The translations under genes and the position numbers were made by a program. The notes beneath the pieces were generated by a model that worked only from the letters and a program-made list of their open reading frames with translations, was not told the DNA's origin and made no database searches. A stretch of 33,790 nt of DNA from Gammaproteobacteria bacterium (GTDB lineage: Bacteria > Pseudomonadota > Gammaproteobacteria > HK1): positions 1-33,790 of the forward strand of contig JAJDXW010000271.1 in assembly GCA_022823045.1 (NCBI GenBank). The letters are read 5' to 3'. Below are positions 1-9,407 of the stretch, piece after piece; the first letter of the stretch is position 1; the number at the start of each line of letters is the position of its first letter.

Positions 1-280
1 CGATCGCTTCCTTCAGGCTCTTCAGTCCCACTCCCTGGACGCGCAACGCCTCGGCACGGGCAATGAGATCCTTGAGCGAACGGCCCAGCCGGTCGAGGCG
101 CCAGACCACCAGCGTGTCGCCGGCGCGCAGGTACACGAGCGCGTCGCGCAGGCCAGGCCGATCGGCGGCGCTGCTCGCGGTGTCTTCGAAAATCCGATCG
201 CACCCGGCCGCCTCAAGCGCATCACGTTGCAGATCGAGCGTCTGGTCATCGGTCGAGACGCGGGCGTAGCCGATGAGCAT
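1..280 (-). CDS. Serine recombinase / Tn3-type resolvase, N-terminal catalytic part (truncated by window edge)
   Basis: Minus strand from ATG at 280 reads MLIGYARVSTDDQTLDLQRDALEAAGCDRIFEDTASSAADRPGLRDALVYLRAGDTLVVWRLDRLGRSLKDLI..., with the classic YARVSTxxQ and RLDRLGRS resolvase motifs. The ORF track misses it because no stop lies in the window. Confidence 0.93.
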   Translation of the reverse strand, partial: MLIGYARVSTDDQTLDLQRDALEAAGCDRIFEDTASSAADRPGLRDALVYLRAGDTLVVWRLDRLGRSLKDLIARAEALRVQGVGLKSLKEAI

Positions 281-300
281 TGGGCAGAGTCTGGAAAGGG

Positions 301-335
301 CCGGGAAACGGTATCAACCATACCATGATTCCCGG
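301..335. repeat. Imperfect inverted repeat (hairpin or dimer-site-like) upstream of resolvase
   Basis: CCGGGAA-ac-GGTAT-CAACC-ATACC-atga-TTCCCGG. Outer arms of 7 bp and inner arms of 5 bp are perfect inverted repeats. Confidence 0.6.
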
Positions 336-486
336 ACAGACTTCGCAGACGCGAGAAGCCCTGATTCCGCGAAGCCGGGAGCGTCCGCGCGTACCTGTCC
401 GGAAAACGGCCGTTTCTCAGACGGCCCTTCGAACCCTCAAGCGGCCACGGCCGGCGAGATCGTTCGCAGCGAATGTGAGCACGGGC

Positions 487-618
487 CGATGATTGCAAGT
501 ACGTCGCAGATATTGTGAGTACGTTCGCACGGAGCGTGAGTATTCCGGCTCCGCCAGTCGCAGCTAATCCGAGCAGAAATCGCCGATGTTTGCGAGAAGA
601 CCGCTCGATGATTGCAAG
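487..618. repeat. 13-bp direct repeat CGATGATTGCAAG (487-499 and 606-618) bounding a short AT-richer segment
   Basis: Exact 13-mer at both positions. The interior also has two copies of (A/G)AGTACGT(T)CGCA. Confidence 0.6.
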
Positions 619-627
619 CAGCTACAG

Positions 628-1890
628 CTACGCCGTGAGGTAGTCGAAGGCGGCGAGGGCGTGGGTGCGGAGCACGTGGTGGAACTCCTCGATGCTGACG
701 CTCTCGTCCGCCGCCCCCATACCCGCCGGAGAGCAGCCGTGGACGAAGGCGGGGACCCCCCGCGCCCGCCAGAACCGGGTGTCGGTCCCCCCGAGCCCGA
801 CCACCGGCCGAGGGGTCACCCCCCGCGGGCCGGCCCCGGCGTTGCGCACGAGGTGCCCCACCATCTCGTGCCCCGGGTCGGACCAGTTCGCCTCGATGTC
901 CCCGGTGTCGAGCTCCTCGAAGCGCACGCCCTCATGGCGGCCCGCAATCGAAGCCACCTCCCCTCGCACCTCGTCCCGGGAGATCCCGACCGGAAGCCGG
1001 AAGTCGACGTCCAGCACGCACTTCGCGGGCAGCATGTTGATCGAGACGCCTCCGTGCACGGTTCCGACGTTCACCGACACCCGGCGCATCACCTCCGCCG
1101 CCCCGGCCCCGAGCGAAGCCTCGATGGCCGCGCGTACTTCCGGCCGGTCGAGGGCCTCCCGGACGACGGAAGGCTCGTCGGGGGCCTTCGACTCGATCGT
1201 CTCGAGATCCCGGACGAGATGGGCGGCGAGCCGGTTCGCGCTCGCCCCGGTGTGCGGGTAGGCGCTGTGGCCGCCCGGCCCCTCGACGGTGAACCGGAAC
1301 CAGAGCATCGACTTCTCGCCGAAGCGAACCGTTCCGAGGCCGCTCGGCTCGGTGTTGAGCACGCAGTCTCCGAGCACCTCGTCGCCGCAGCGCTCGGTCA
1401 GCCAGCCGGACCCCCACCGCCCCCCGGTCTCCTCGTCGGAGACCACGGTCAGGGTGACCCGGCCGGGAAGCTCGTTCCGCAGGCGGTGAAGGTACGCGTG
1501 CGCGAATAGGAGCGCCGTCGTCCCGCAGTTCATGTCGACGGCCCCCCGCCCGTGGACCCGGCCGTCCGCGAGGTCCCCGGAGAAGGGATCGCGCGACCAC
1601 GCGGCGGGGTCGCCGGGCGGGAACACGTCGAGGTGCCCGTTCAGCACGAGATGCCGGCCGGCTCCGCGGCTGGCGAACGTGCTGACGAGGTTCGGCATCT
1701 CCGGGCGCGGCGCCTCGGTACGCCACGAGGCCCCCTCTTCGGCGAGGAACCGGGACACGAGATCGGCCGCGGCGCGGGTATCGCCGGGCGGATTTGAGGT
1801 GTCGATCCGGGTGAGAGACCGGAGCAGCGCGACCTGCCGCTCGCGCTCCCCTTCTATCCACCCGAGGAGCCGGTCGCGAGGCGCGGTCAC
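628..1890 (-). CDS. M20 family metallopeptidase / ArgE-DapE-type deacylase
   Basis: GTG start at 1890: MTAPRDRLLGWIEGERERQVALLRSLTRIDTSNPPGDT...LVLNGHLDVFPPGD...GRGAVDMN...VSDEETGG. Its GTG overlaps the upstream TGA stop (GTGA, 1887-1890). Confidence 0.88.
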   Translation of the reverse strand: MTAPRDRLLGWIEGERERQVALLRSLTRIDTSNPPGDTRAAADLVSRFLAEEGASWRTEAPRPEMPNLVSTFASRGAGRHLVLNGHLDVFPPGDPAAWSRDPFSGDLADGRVHGRGAVDMNCGTTALLFAHAYLHRLRNELPGRVTLTVVSDEETGGRWGSGWLTERCGDEVLGDCVLNTEPSGLGTVRFGEKSMLWFRFTVEGPGGHSAYPHTGASANRLAAHLVRDLETIESKAPDEPSVVREALDRPEVRAAIEASLGAGAAEVMRRVSVNVGTVHGGVSINMLPAKCVLDVDFRLPVGISRDEVRGEVASIAGRHEGVRFEELDTGDIEANWSDPGHEMVGHLVRNAGAGPRGVTPRPVVGLGGTDTRFWRARGVPAFVHGCSPAGMGAADESVSIEEFHHVLRTHALAAFDYLTA

Positions 1891-3125
1891 GCGAGGGTTC
1901 CGAGCGGCCGCATCTCGTGGACGACGACCCCGTCCTTGACGACGAGGGTGCAGTCCGAGCCCCCGATCCGGTAGGCGATCCCGCGCGGGTCCTCCGTGTC
2001 CCACGCCGCGAGGTCGGCGGCGCGGCCGGGCGCGATCCGCCCCGCCTCGTCCGAGAGACCGAGGGCGCGGGCGCCGTTCACGGTGAAGCCGCGGAGCGCC
2101 TCCTCCGGGGTCAGCCGGAAGAGATAGCAGGCGAGGTGCATCTGCGAGGCCGGGGACACGGTGGGCGAGCTCACCGGGTTGGAATTGGTCGCGAGGGCCA
2201 TCGGCACCCCGAGCTCGCGGAAGAGGTCGACGGGGGGCTTCCGGGTCTCGTGGAAGGTGAGGTGCGCGCCGGGAAGGAGGGTCGCGACGGTGCCCGCCTC
2301 GGCCATCGCCTCCACCGTCGCCCGCGAGGCGTACTCGAGGTGGTCGGCGGAGAGCCCGCGGTGCTTCGCGACGACCCCGCCCGCCCCGAAGTCCGTGTAC
2401 TGGTCCGCGTGGAGCTTGACCGGGAGGCCGAACGACCGCGCGCGGTCGAAGAGGCGCCCGATCTGCCCGTGGCTGTATCCGTTCGCGTCGCAGAAGCCGT
2501 CGACGTGGTCGACGACGCCCTGTCGCGCCGCCTCGGGCAGGACCTCCTCGCACATGAACGTGACGTAGTCGTCCCGGCGTCCGCCGAACTCCTCGGGAGG
2601 AAGCCCGTGCGCCCCGAGGTAGGTGGAGACGACGGTGACCGGAAGGTCCTCGCCGAGCGCGCGCGACACCCGCATCTGGCGGAGCTCGGTGTCCCGGTCG
2701 AGGCCGGCCCCGGACTTGCTCTCGACGGTGGTGACGCCGTTCGCGACGAGGCGGCTCATGCGGCGCCGGCTCGCCGCGTAGAGGGCCTCCTCGGAGAGCG
2801 CCCGGGTGCGCTTCGCCATCGCCCAGATCCCGGCCCCCGCGGGCTCGAGATCCCACCGCCCCCCGCCCTGGGACAGCACCTCGAAGTCGTCCAGGCCCTC
2901 TTCTCCGTAGACGATGTGGGTGTGCGGGTCCACGAGCCCCGGGGTGACGACCTGCCCCCCGAGGTCACGCACCTCGCCCGCCTGGTCTTCGCGCGCCGCG
3001 GCGCTCGGCCCGATCCAGGCGATCTTCCCGTCCGTGATCCCGATCGCGCCGTCCGCGACGAGCCCGAACGGCTCCTCGCCGTCCATCGTCGCGACGTTGG
3101 CATTCGTCAGCAGCAAGTCGAACAT
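1887..3125 (-). CDS. Imidazolonepropionase-like amidohydrolase (divergent HutI family)
   Basis: MFDLLLTNANVATMDGEEPFGLVADGAIGITDGKIAWIGP...TPGLVDPHTHIVYG...KLHADQ...SADHLEY...ATNSNPVSSP...AYRIGG. GGAGAGG RBS upstream of the ATG at 3125, preferred over the track start at 3158. Confidence 0.85.
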   Translation of the reverse strand: MFDLLLTNANVATMDGEEPFGLVADGAIGITDGKIAWIGPSAAAREDQAGEVRDLGGQVVTPGLVDPHTHIVYGEEGLDDFEVLSQGGGRWDLEPAGAGIWAMAKRTRALSEEALYAASRRRMSRLVANGVTTVESKSGAGLDRDTELRQMRVSRALGEDLPVTVVSTYLGAHGLPPEEFGGRRDDYVTFMCEEVLPEAARQGVVDHVDGFCDANGYSHGQIGRLFDRARSFGLPVKLHADQYTDFGAGGVVAKHRGLSADHLEYASRATVEAMAEAGTVATLLPGAHLTFHETRKPPVDLFRELGVPMALATNSNPVSSPTVSPASQMHLACYLFRLTPEEALRGFTVNGARALGLSDEAGRIAPGRAADLAAWDTEDPRGIAYRIGGSDCTLVVKDGVVVHEMRPLGTLA

Positions 3126-3268
3126 CCGCCTCTCCTTCGTTCCGGGCCTCACCCGCACATTTCACCGATTCCGCGGCCGGCCGCCGCCCATCCTCCTGCC
3201 GTCCGGCGCGCCCGTACGCCCGCGCGCGGAAGATCGGCGAGACCTGTGCGGGCGGAACGCTCGGGCAA

Positions 3269-6200
3269 TCAGACCGCAGCGTACTCCAGGAGCAGGTCCT
3301 TGGCGTCGACCGACTGCCCCGGCGCGACGTGCAGGGCCGAGACGGTGCCGTCGCGCTCCGCGTGCAGGGCGGTCTCCATCTTCATCGCCTCGATGGTCAT
3401 GAGGAGGTCGCCGGCCACCACCGGACGCCCGGTCGACACCGCCACCGAAGCCACCATTCCGGGCATCGGAGCGGAGACGTGGCAGGCGTTGGCCGGGTCC
3501 GCCTTCGGAAGCCGCACGACGGTGGCGGCCGCCTCGCGGTTTTCGATCTTGACGCTCCGCGGCTGCCCGTTCAGCTCGAAGAACACCCGCACGCTCCCCT
3601 CCTCGTCCGTCTCGCCAATGGCGAGGCACCGGATGACGAGGGTTAGACCCCGCCCGAGCTCGATCGTGATCTCCCGCCCCGGCGGCAGTCCGTAGAAGTA
3701 GGCCTCGGTCGGGAGCACCGACACCGGCCCGTACCGGGTACGGTGCGCCGCGTAGTCGATGAAGACCCTGGGGTACATGAGGTACGAGCAGAGCTCCTCG
3801 TCGGAGAGCGTCCAGCCGGTCGCCGCCTCCGCCTTCGCCCGCTCCGCGGGGAGGTCCGCGGCGGGGAGCGCCGCGCCCGGGCGCCCGTCCATCGGCTCCT
3901 CCCCCTTGAGGATCTTGCGCGAGAGGGCTTCCGGGAACCCCCCCGGCATCTGGCCGAGCTCGCCCCGGAAGAGACCGATGACCGATTCGGGAAACGCGAT
4001 CTCGCGGCCCGGGTCCTCGACGTCCGCGCGCGTGAGCCCGCCCGAGACCATCACCAGGGCGAGGTCGCCGACGACCTTCGAGGTCGGGGTGACCTTGATG
4101 ATGTCGCCGAACATGCGGTTCACCTCCGCGTAGGCGTTCGCCACCTCGTGCCAGCGCTCGGCGAGCCCGAGGGAACGCGCCTGCTCGCGGAGGTTCGTGA
4201 ACTGCCCCCCCGGCATCTCGTGCAGGTAGACCTCCGAGGCGGGGGCGCGCATGTCGGTCTCGAATGCGGCGTACTGCGCCCGGACCGCCTCCCAGTAGTC
4301 CGAGAACTCCCGGATGCGGGCGGGGTCCAGCCCGGTGTCGCGGGGCTGGCGGCGAAGCGCCTCGACGACCGACCCGAGGCAGGGCTGGGAGGTGAAGCCC
4401 GAGAGGCTGTCCATTGCGAGGTCGACCGCGTCGACCCCCGCGTCCACCGCCGCAAGGACGCTCGCCGCGGCGACGCCCGAGGTGTCGTGGGTGTGGAAGT
4501 GGACCGGGAGATCGGTCTCCTGCCGGAGGGCCGTCACCAGCTCGTGCGCCGCCGCCGGCTTGAGCAGCCCCCCCATGTCCTTGATGCCGAGGACGTGGGT
4601 CCCCGCGTCGCGAAGCTCGCGCGCCATCCCCACGTAGTAGTCGAGGTCGTAGCGGGCGCGGCCCGGATCGTGGAGATCCGCGGTGTAGCAGATCGCCGCC
4701 TCGCAGATCTTCCCCGTCTCGCGGACCGCGTCGATGGAGACCCGCATGTTCTCGACCCAGTTGAGGGGGTCGAAGATGCGGAAGAGGTCGATGCCGGACT
4801 CCGCGGCACGGACGATGAAGGCGCGCACGACGTTGTCCGGGTAGTTGGTGTAGCCCACCGCATTCGACGCGCGGACCAGCATCTGGAGGAGGAGGTTGGG
4901 GATGCGGGCGCGGAGCTCGTGGAGCCGCTCCCACGGCGACTCGCCGAGGAAGCGCATCGCGACGTCGAAGGTCGCCCCGCCCCAGCACTCGAGAGAGAAG
5001 AGATCCGGCAGGTGGTGCGCGTACGCGTCCGCGACCATGCGGATGTCGTGAGTGCGCATCCGGGTCGCGAGGAGCGACTGGTGGGCGTCGCGCATCGTCG
5101 TGTCGGTGACGAGGACCCGGGTCTCGCCCCGCATCCACTCCGCGACCGCCTCCGGTCCCTGCGCGTCGAGGAGGGCCTTGGCGCCGTCGGACCGCACGCC
5201 CCCGGAGGCGGACCCGGGCCCGGAACCGGACCCCGTCCGGCGGGGCGGGCGGGGGGTCTGCGCGTGGGCGGGCGGCCGGGGGCGTCCCGCCACCTCCGGA
5301 TGGCCGTTGACGGTGACCTCGGCGATGTAGCGGAGCAGCCGGCTCGCCCGATCGCGCGGGCGCGGGAAGGACAGCAGCGCCGGGTTGTCGTCGATGAAGC
5401 GGGTCGTGACCCGGCCGTCCCGGAATGCCTCGTCGCCGACGAGGCGCTCGAGGAACGCGATGTTGGTCGCGACCCCCCGGATCCGGAACTCCCTGAGGGC
5501 GCGCCGCATGCGGCCGATCGCGCCCGCCCGGGTGGGCGCCCACACGGTGACCTTCTCGAGGAGCGAGTCGTAGTGCCGGGTGATGACCGCCCCCGCGTAG
5601 GCGGTCCCGCCGTCGAGGCGGACCCCGAATCCCGTCGCCGCGCGGTAGGCAGTGATCCGTCCGTAGTCGGGAATGAAGCGGTCGAGGGGGTCCTCGGTCG
5701 TGATCCGGCACTGCACCGCGTGCCCCCGGAGCACGATGTCCTCCTGCGGCGGGCAGGCGGCGTCCGGCCCGTCCCCGATGTCCGCGCCCTCCGCGACGCG
5801 GATCTGGGCCCGGACGAGGTCCACCCCGGTCACCTGCTCGGTCACGGTGTGCTCGACCTGGATGCGGGGGTTCACCTCGATGAAGTGGAAGCGCCCGGTG
5901 TCCTGGTCGTGCAGGAACTCCACCGTCCCTGCGTTGCGGTAGTCCGCCTCGCGCGCGATGGCGAGCGCGTAGCCGACAAGCTCCTCGCGCTCCGCCGCGC
6001 CGAGTCCGGGGGCCGGGGCACACTCCACGATCTTCTGGTTGCGCCTCTGCACCGAGCAGTCGCGTTCGAAGAGATGGACGATGCGGCCGTTCGCGTCGGC
6101 GAGCACCTGGACCTCGAGGTGCCGGGCCTGCCCGATGAACCGCTCGAAGTAGATGTCGTCCTTGCCGAAGGCGGCGGCCGCCTCGCGCCGCGCCGCGAGG

Positions 6201-6751
6201 AGAGCCGCCTCGAGGGCGTCCGGACTCTCGACGACCCGCATCCCGCGCCCGCCCCCTCCCCAGCTCGCCTTGAGGATCCCGGGGAAGCCGATGGCGCGCA
6301 CGACCTCGAGGGCCGCCCCGGGGTCCGCGGGCAGGGCGTCCGTCGCGGGCACCGTGGGCACTCCGGCGGCGGCCGCGATGGCCCGCGCGGAGACCTTGTC
6401 GCCGAGCCGCCGGAGGGTCTCGGGCCGGGGGCCGATGAAGGCGATCCCGGCCGCGGCGCAGGCCTCCGCGAACTCCGGCGACTCGGACAGGAACCCGTAC
6501 CCCGGGTGGATGGCGTCGGATCCGGTCTCGACCGCGACCCCGATGATGTCGTCCACCGCGAGGTAGGCGGTGACGGGGCCGAGGCCCTCGCCGATGCGGT
6601 ACGACTCGTCGGCCTTGGAGCGATGGAGGGAGAGCCGGTCCTCGTCGGCGAAGACGGCGACCGTGGCCTTCCCCATCTCGTTGGCCGCGCGCAGCACCCG
6701 AATCGCGATCTCGCCGCGATTCGCCACCAGGATCCTCGAAAACTCGCTCAC
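3269..6751 (-). CDS. pyc: Pyruvate carboxylase, single polypeptide (BC-CT-BCCP)
   Basis: GTG start at 6751: VSEFSRILVANRGEIAIRVLRAANEMGKATVAV... biotin carboxylase, then VLVTDTTMRDAHQSLLATRMRT carboxyltransferase, and a C-terminal EAMKMET biotinylation motif. 1160 aa. Confidence 0.95.
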   Translation of the reverse strand: MSEFSRILVANRGEIAIRVLRAANEMGKATVAVFADEDRLSLHRSKADESYRIGEGLGPVTAYLAVDDIIGVAVETGSDAIHPGYGFLSESPEFAEACAAAGIAFIGPRPETLRRLGDKVSARAIAAAAGVPTVPATDALPADPGAALEVVRAIGFPGILKASWGGGGRGMRVVESPDALEAALLAARREAAAAFGKDDIYFERFIGQARHLEVQVLADANGRIVHLFERDCSVQRRNQKIVECAPAPGLGAAEREELVGYALAIAREADYRNAGTVEFLHDQDTGRFHFIEVNPRIQVEHTVTEQVTGVDLVRAQIRVAEGADIGDGPDAACPPQEDIVLRGHAVQCRITTEDPLDRFIPDYGRITAYRAATGFGVRLDGGTAYAGAVITRHYDSLLEKVTVWAPTRAGAIGRMRRALREFRIRGVATNIAFLERLVGDEAFRDGRVTTRFIDDNPALLSFPRPRDRASRLLRYIAEVTVNGHPEVAGRPRPPAHAQTPRPPRRTGSGSGPGSASGGVRSDGAKALLDAQGPEAVAEWMRGETRVLVTDTTMRDAHQSLLATRMRTHDIRMVADAYAHHLPDLFSLECWGGATFDVAMRFLGESPWERLHELRARIPNLLLQMLVRASNAVGYTNYPDNVVRAFIVRAAESGIDLFRIFDPLNWVENMRVSIDAVRETGKICEAAICYTADLHDPGRARYDLDYYVGMARELRDAGTHVLGIKDMGGLLKPAAAHELVTALRQETDLPVHFHTHDTSGVAAASVLAAVDAGVDAVDLAMDSLSGFTSQPCLGSVVEALRRQPRDTGLDPARIREFSDYWEAVRAQYAAFETDMRAPASEVYLHEMPGGQFTNLREQARSLGLAERWHEVANAYAEVNRMFGDIIKVTPTSKVVGDLALVMVSGGLTRADVEDPGREIAFPESVIGLFRGELGQMPGGFPEALSRKILKGEEPMDGRPGAALPAADLPAERAKAEAATGWTLSDEELCSYLMYPRVFIDYAAHRTRYGPVSVLPTEAYFYGLPPGREITIELGRGLTLVIRCLAIGETDEEGSVRVFFELNGQPRSVKIENREAAATVVRLPKADPANACHVSAPMPGMVASVAVSTGRPVVAGDLLMTIEAMKMETALHAERDGTVSALHVAPGQSVDAKDLLLEYAAV

Positions 6752-6909
6752 CGGTCCCGCGTCCCCATGCCGGGTCGACCCGCAGGTGACGATACACCCT
6801 CGGGCGGCGCCGTTCGAGAGCGAGCCGGCATTCCGCCTCGTCGCGGAATTCGGGCTCGGGGGATCGGCGTGTCGGCTGAAGTCGGACCGCGCCTTCGGCC
6901 GGGGCCGGC

Positions 6910-9255
6910 CTACCGATCCGGGCTGCCCGGAACGCGCATTCCCTTTTCCCGCCCCACCAGCCACGCGCCGAGCGCGGGGAGCAGCACCACCGCCCCCACC
7001 ATGTTGACGAGGAACATGAACGTCAGCACCGTGCCCATGTCGGCCTGGAACTGGAGCGGGGCGACGATCCAGGTCGCCACCCCCGCGGCCAGGGTAAGGC
7101 CGGTGAGCACCACGCCGGCGCCGGTGGTGGCGAGGGTGCGCTCGTAGGCGGCGGCGAAGTCGAGCCCCTCGGCAAGGTGGGTGCGGAGCCGCCCGTAGAT
7201 GTAGATCCCGTAGTCCACCCCGATCCCCACTCCGAGGGCCACCACCGGCAGGGTGGAGACCTTGAGCCCGATCTCGAGGAGCGCCATCAGCGCGTAGGCG
7301 AGGAGCGACACGATTGCGAGCGGCACGACGATGCACACGGTCGCGGACACCGAGCGGAAGGAGAGCAGGCAGAGCACGATGACCGCGGCGTAGACGTAGG
7401 CGAGGATCGGGAACTGGGACGCCTCCACCTCCTCGTTGGTCGCGGCCATCACCCCGACGTTGCCGGACGCGAGCCGGAACGCGATGCGCTCGTTGGCGTT
7501 CCCGGCGTTGAACGCCTTCACCGCGCCGACGACACGCTCGATGGTGCCGGCCTTGTGGTCGGCGGTGAAGATCGACACCGGCATCACGCTGCAGTCGAGG
7601 TTGAGCAGGCCGCTCCCAGTCGGCACCGGCGAGACGGATTGCACGAGCATGTAGCGATTGCGGGGGAGCGTCCGCCACTTGAGGCTTCCCTCGTTCCACA
7701 TCGCGTTGATGCCGCGGGCGACCCCCGCGAGCCCGACCACGGACTGGACGCCCTCCACGTTCCGCACGTGCCATTCGAAGTCGTCGAGGGTGCGCATCAC
7801 CTCGTAGTCGATGCAGCCCTCCTCCACGGTCTCCGCGATCACCGTCAGCACGTCCACCCCGACGTCGAATCGGTCAGTGATGACGGCGGAATCGAGGTTG
7901 TACACGGAGTCCGTCCGCAGCTCCGGCACCCCCCGGTGCTCGTCGCCCACCCGCACCTCCGGGGCGAGGTACGCGCCCGCGCCGAGCAGCGCCACGGACA
8001 CGCCGATCACCGCCGCGGCGGGTCCGCGGTGCGCGAGCCGAGCAACCCGGGACCAGAGCGGCCGCAACAGATCGTCGCGCTCCCGGGCCCGGCGCCGCTC
8101 CGCATCATCCGCCTCGAAATACGAGAGCAGCACCGGCAGCAGGGCGAGGTTGGTGAGGATGATCGCGGCGACCCCGAGACTCGCGGTAATCGCGATCTCC
8201 TTGATGACCTGCACCTCGATGAGCGAGATGGTGACGAAGCCCACGGAGTCGGAGGCGAGCGCCACCGCGCCCGGGAGGAGGAGACGGCGAACGCTCGCCC
8301 GCGCCGCCTCGAGCCCGCTCGCCCCGCCGGCCGCCTCCGCCCGGACCGAGCTCACCATCTGCACCCCGTGGCTCACCCCAATCGCGAACACCAGGAAGGG
8401 CACCAGGATGGACATCGGATCGACGCCGAATCCGAGCCCGGTGAGGCCTCCGATCTGCCACACCACCGCGACGAGGGAGCATGCGAGCGGCGGCACGGTC
8501 AGGCGGACGGAACGGGTGTAGGCGTAGACGAAGAGCGCGGTGACGAGGAACGCGATCCCGAAGAACGCCATGACCCGGACCGCCCCGTCCGCGATGTCGC
8601 CCACCATCTTGGCGAAGCCGATGACGTGCAGGTCGACGTGCACGTCCACGTCCCCGCCCGCGCCGGCCTCGCGGCGGATGCGCTCGAGCTCGCGCGCGAC
8701 CTCGAGATAGTCGAGCCGCTCGCCGGTGTTGGGGTGAAACTCCTGGAGCTTGGCGGCGACGAGCGCGCCGGTGAAGTCGTTCGCCACCAGGCGGCCGACG
8801 ATGCCCGCCTTGACGGCGTTCTCCCGCACCCGGGCGAACCCGGCTTCGGTGGGCTCGAAGTCCGCGGGCAGCACGTTGCCGGCGGCGACCCCGTCCTCCA
8901 CCACCTCGATGAAGCGCACGTTGGGGGTGAGGAGCGAGTACACCTGGGTCCGATCGACGCCCGGCAGGAAGAACATTGCATCGGTCACCTTCCGGAGCGC
9001 GGCGAAGAACCCGGGGGTGAACATGTCGCCGTCGCGCGCCATCACCGCGATCAGCACGCGATCGGCGCCGCCGAACTCGTCACGGTACTCGAGGAAGGTC
9101 CGCATGTACTCGTGCTCGACCGGCACCAGCTTGGTGAATCCGGCATCGACCTTGAGCCCGGTCGCGAGCCACCCCATCGCGAGGGTGACGAGCGCGAACG
9201 CCGCGAGCACGAGGGGGCGCCGGGCGAAGAGGAGCCGTTCGATGCGAGCCGTCAC
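6910..9255 (-). CDS. RND superfamily (MMPL-type) transporter
   Basis: 781 aa: MTARIERLLFARRPLVLAAFALVTLAMGWLATGLKVDAGFTKLVP...; two membrane-helix clusters, e.g. VPFLVFAIGVSHGVQM and VVALGVGIGVDYGIYIYGR, typical of RND/SSD permeases. Confidence 0.9.
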   Translation of the reverse strand: MTARIERLLFARRPLVLAAFALVTLAMGWLATGLKVDAGFTKLVPVEHEYMRTFLEYRDEFGGADRVLIAVMARDGDMFTPGFFAALRKVTDAMFFLPGVDRTQVYSLLTPNVRFIEVVEDGVAAGNVLPADFEPTEAGFARVRENAVKAGIVGRLVANDFTGALVAAKLQEFHPNTGERLDYLEVARELERIRREAGAGGDVDVHVDLHVIGFAKMVGDIADGAVRVMAFFGIAFLVTALFVYAYTRSVRLTVPPLACSLVAVVWQIGGLTGLGFGVDPMSILVPFLVFAIGVSHGVQMVSSVRAEAAGGASGLEAARASVRRLLLPGAVALASDSVGFVTISLIEVQVIKEIAITASLGVAAIILTNLALLPVLLSYFEADDAERRRARERDDLLRPLWSRVARLAHRGPAAAVIGVSVALLGAGAYLAPEVRVGDEHRGVPELRTDSVYNLDSAVITDRFDVGVDVLTVIAETVEEGCIDYEVMRTLDDFEWHVRNVEGVQSVVGLAGVARGINAMWNEGSLKWRTLPRNRYMLVQSVSPVPTGSGLLNLDCSVMPVSIFTADHKAGTIERVVGAVKAFNAGNANERIAFRLASGNVGVMAATNEEVEASQFPILAYVYAAVIVLCLLSFRSVSATVCIVVPLAIVSLLAYALMALLEIGLKVSTLPVVALGVGIGVDYGIYIYGRLRTHLAEGLDFAAAYERTLATTGAGVVLTGLTLAAGVATWIVAPLQFQADMGTVLTFMFLVNMVGAVVLLPALGAWLVGREKGMRVPGSPDR

Positions 9256-9407
9256 GGGCGCGTCAGAGGCGTCGTGAGCGCCTGACCGAGGGACGCCGGA
9301 AGCCGGTGGCGGGTTGCCGAAAGAGCGTCGGGTCGGCGTCCGCGTGATTCCATGGAGAGAGGTTCGCTCGGCGCCCGGCCGCGGATGGCGTGATCTTCAT
9401 CGCTAAG

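Noticed and set aside
22-498. 158-aa minus ORF in the resolvase region
   Set aside because: Wrong frame; the true frame (ATG at 280) gives clear resolvase motifs and is absent from the track only because it runs off the window.
3162-6797. 1211-aa minus-strand ORF overlapping pyc out of frame, and the 1134-aa plus ORF 3743-7147
   Set aside because: Both are alternative-frame translations of the pyruvate carboxylase gene, with Arg/Pro/Gly-biased composition and no recognisable domain.
7177-9285. 702-aa plus-strand ORF antisense to the RND transporter (His/Asp/Glu rich)
   Set aside because: Typical complement-frame artefact of a membrane protein in GC-rich DNA.
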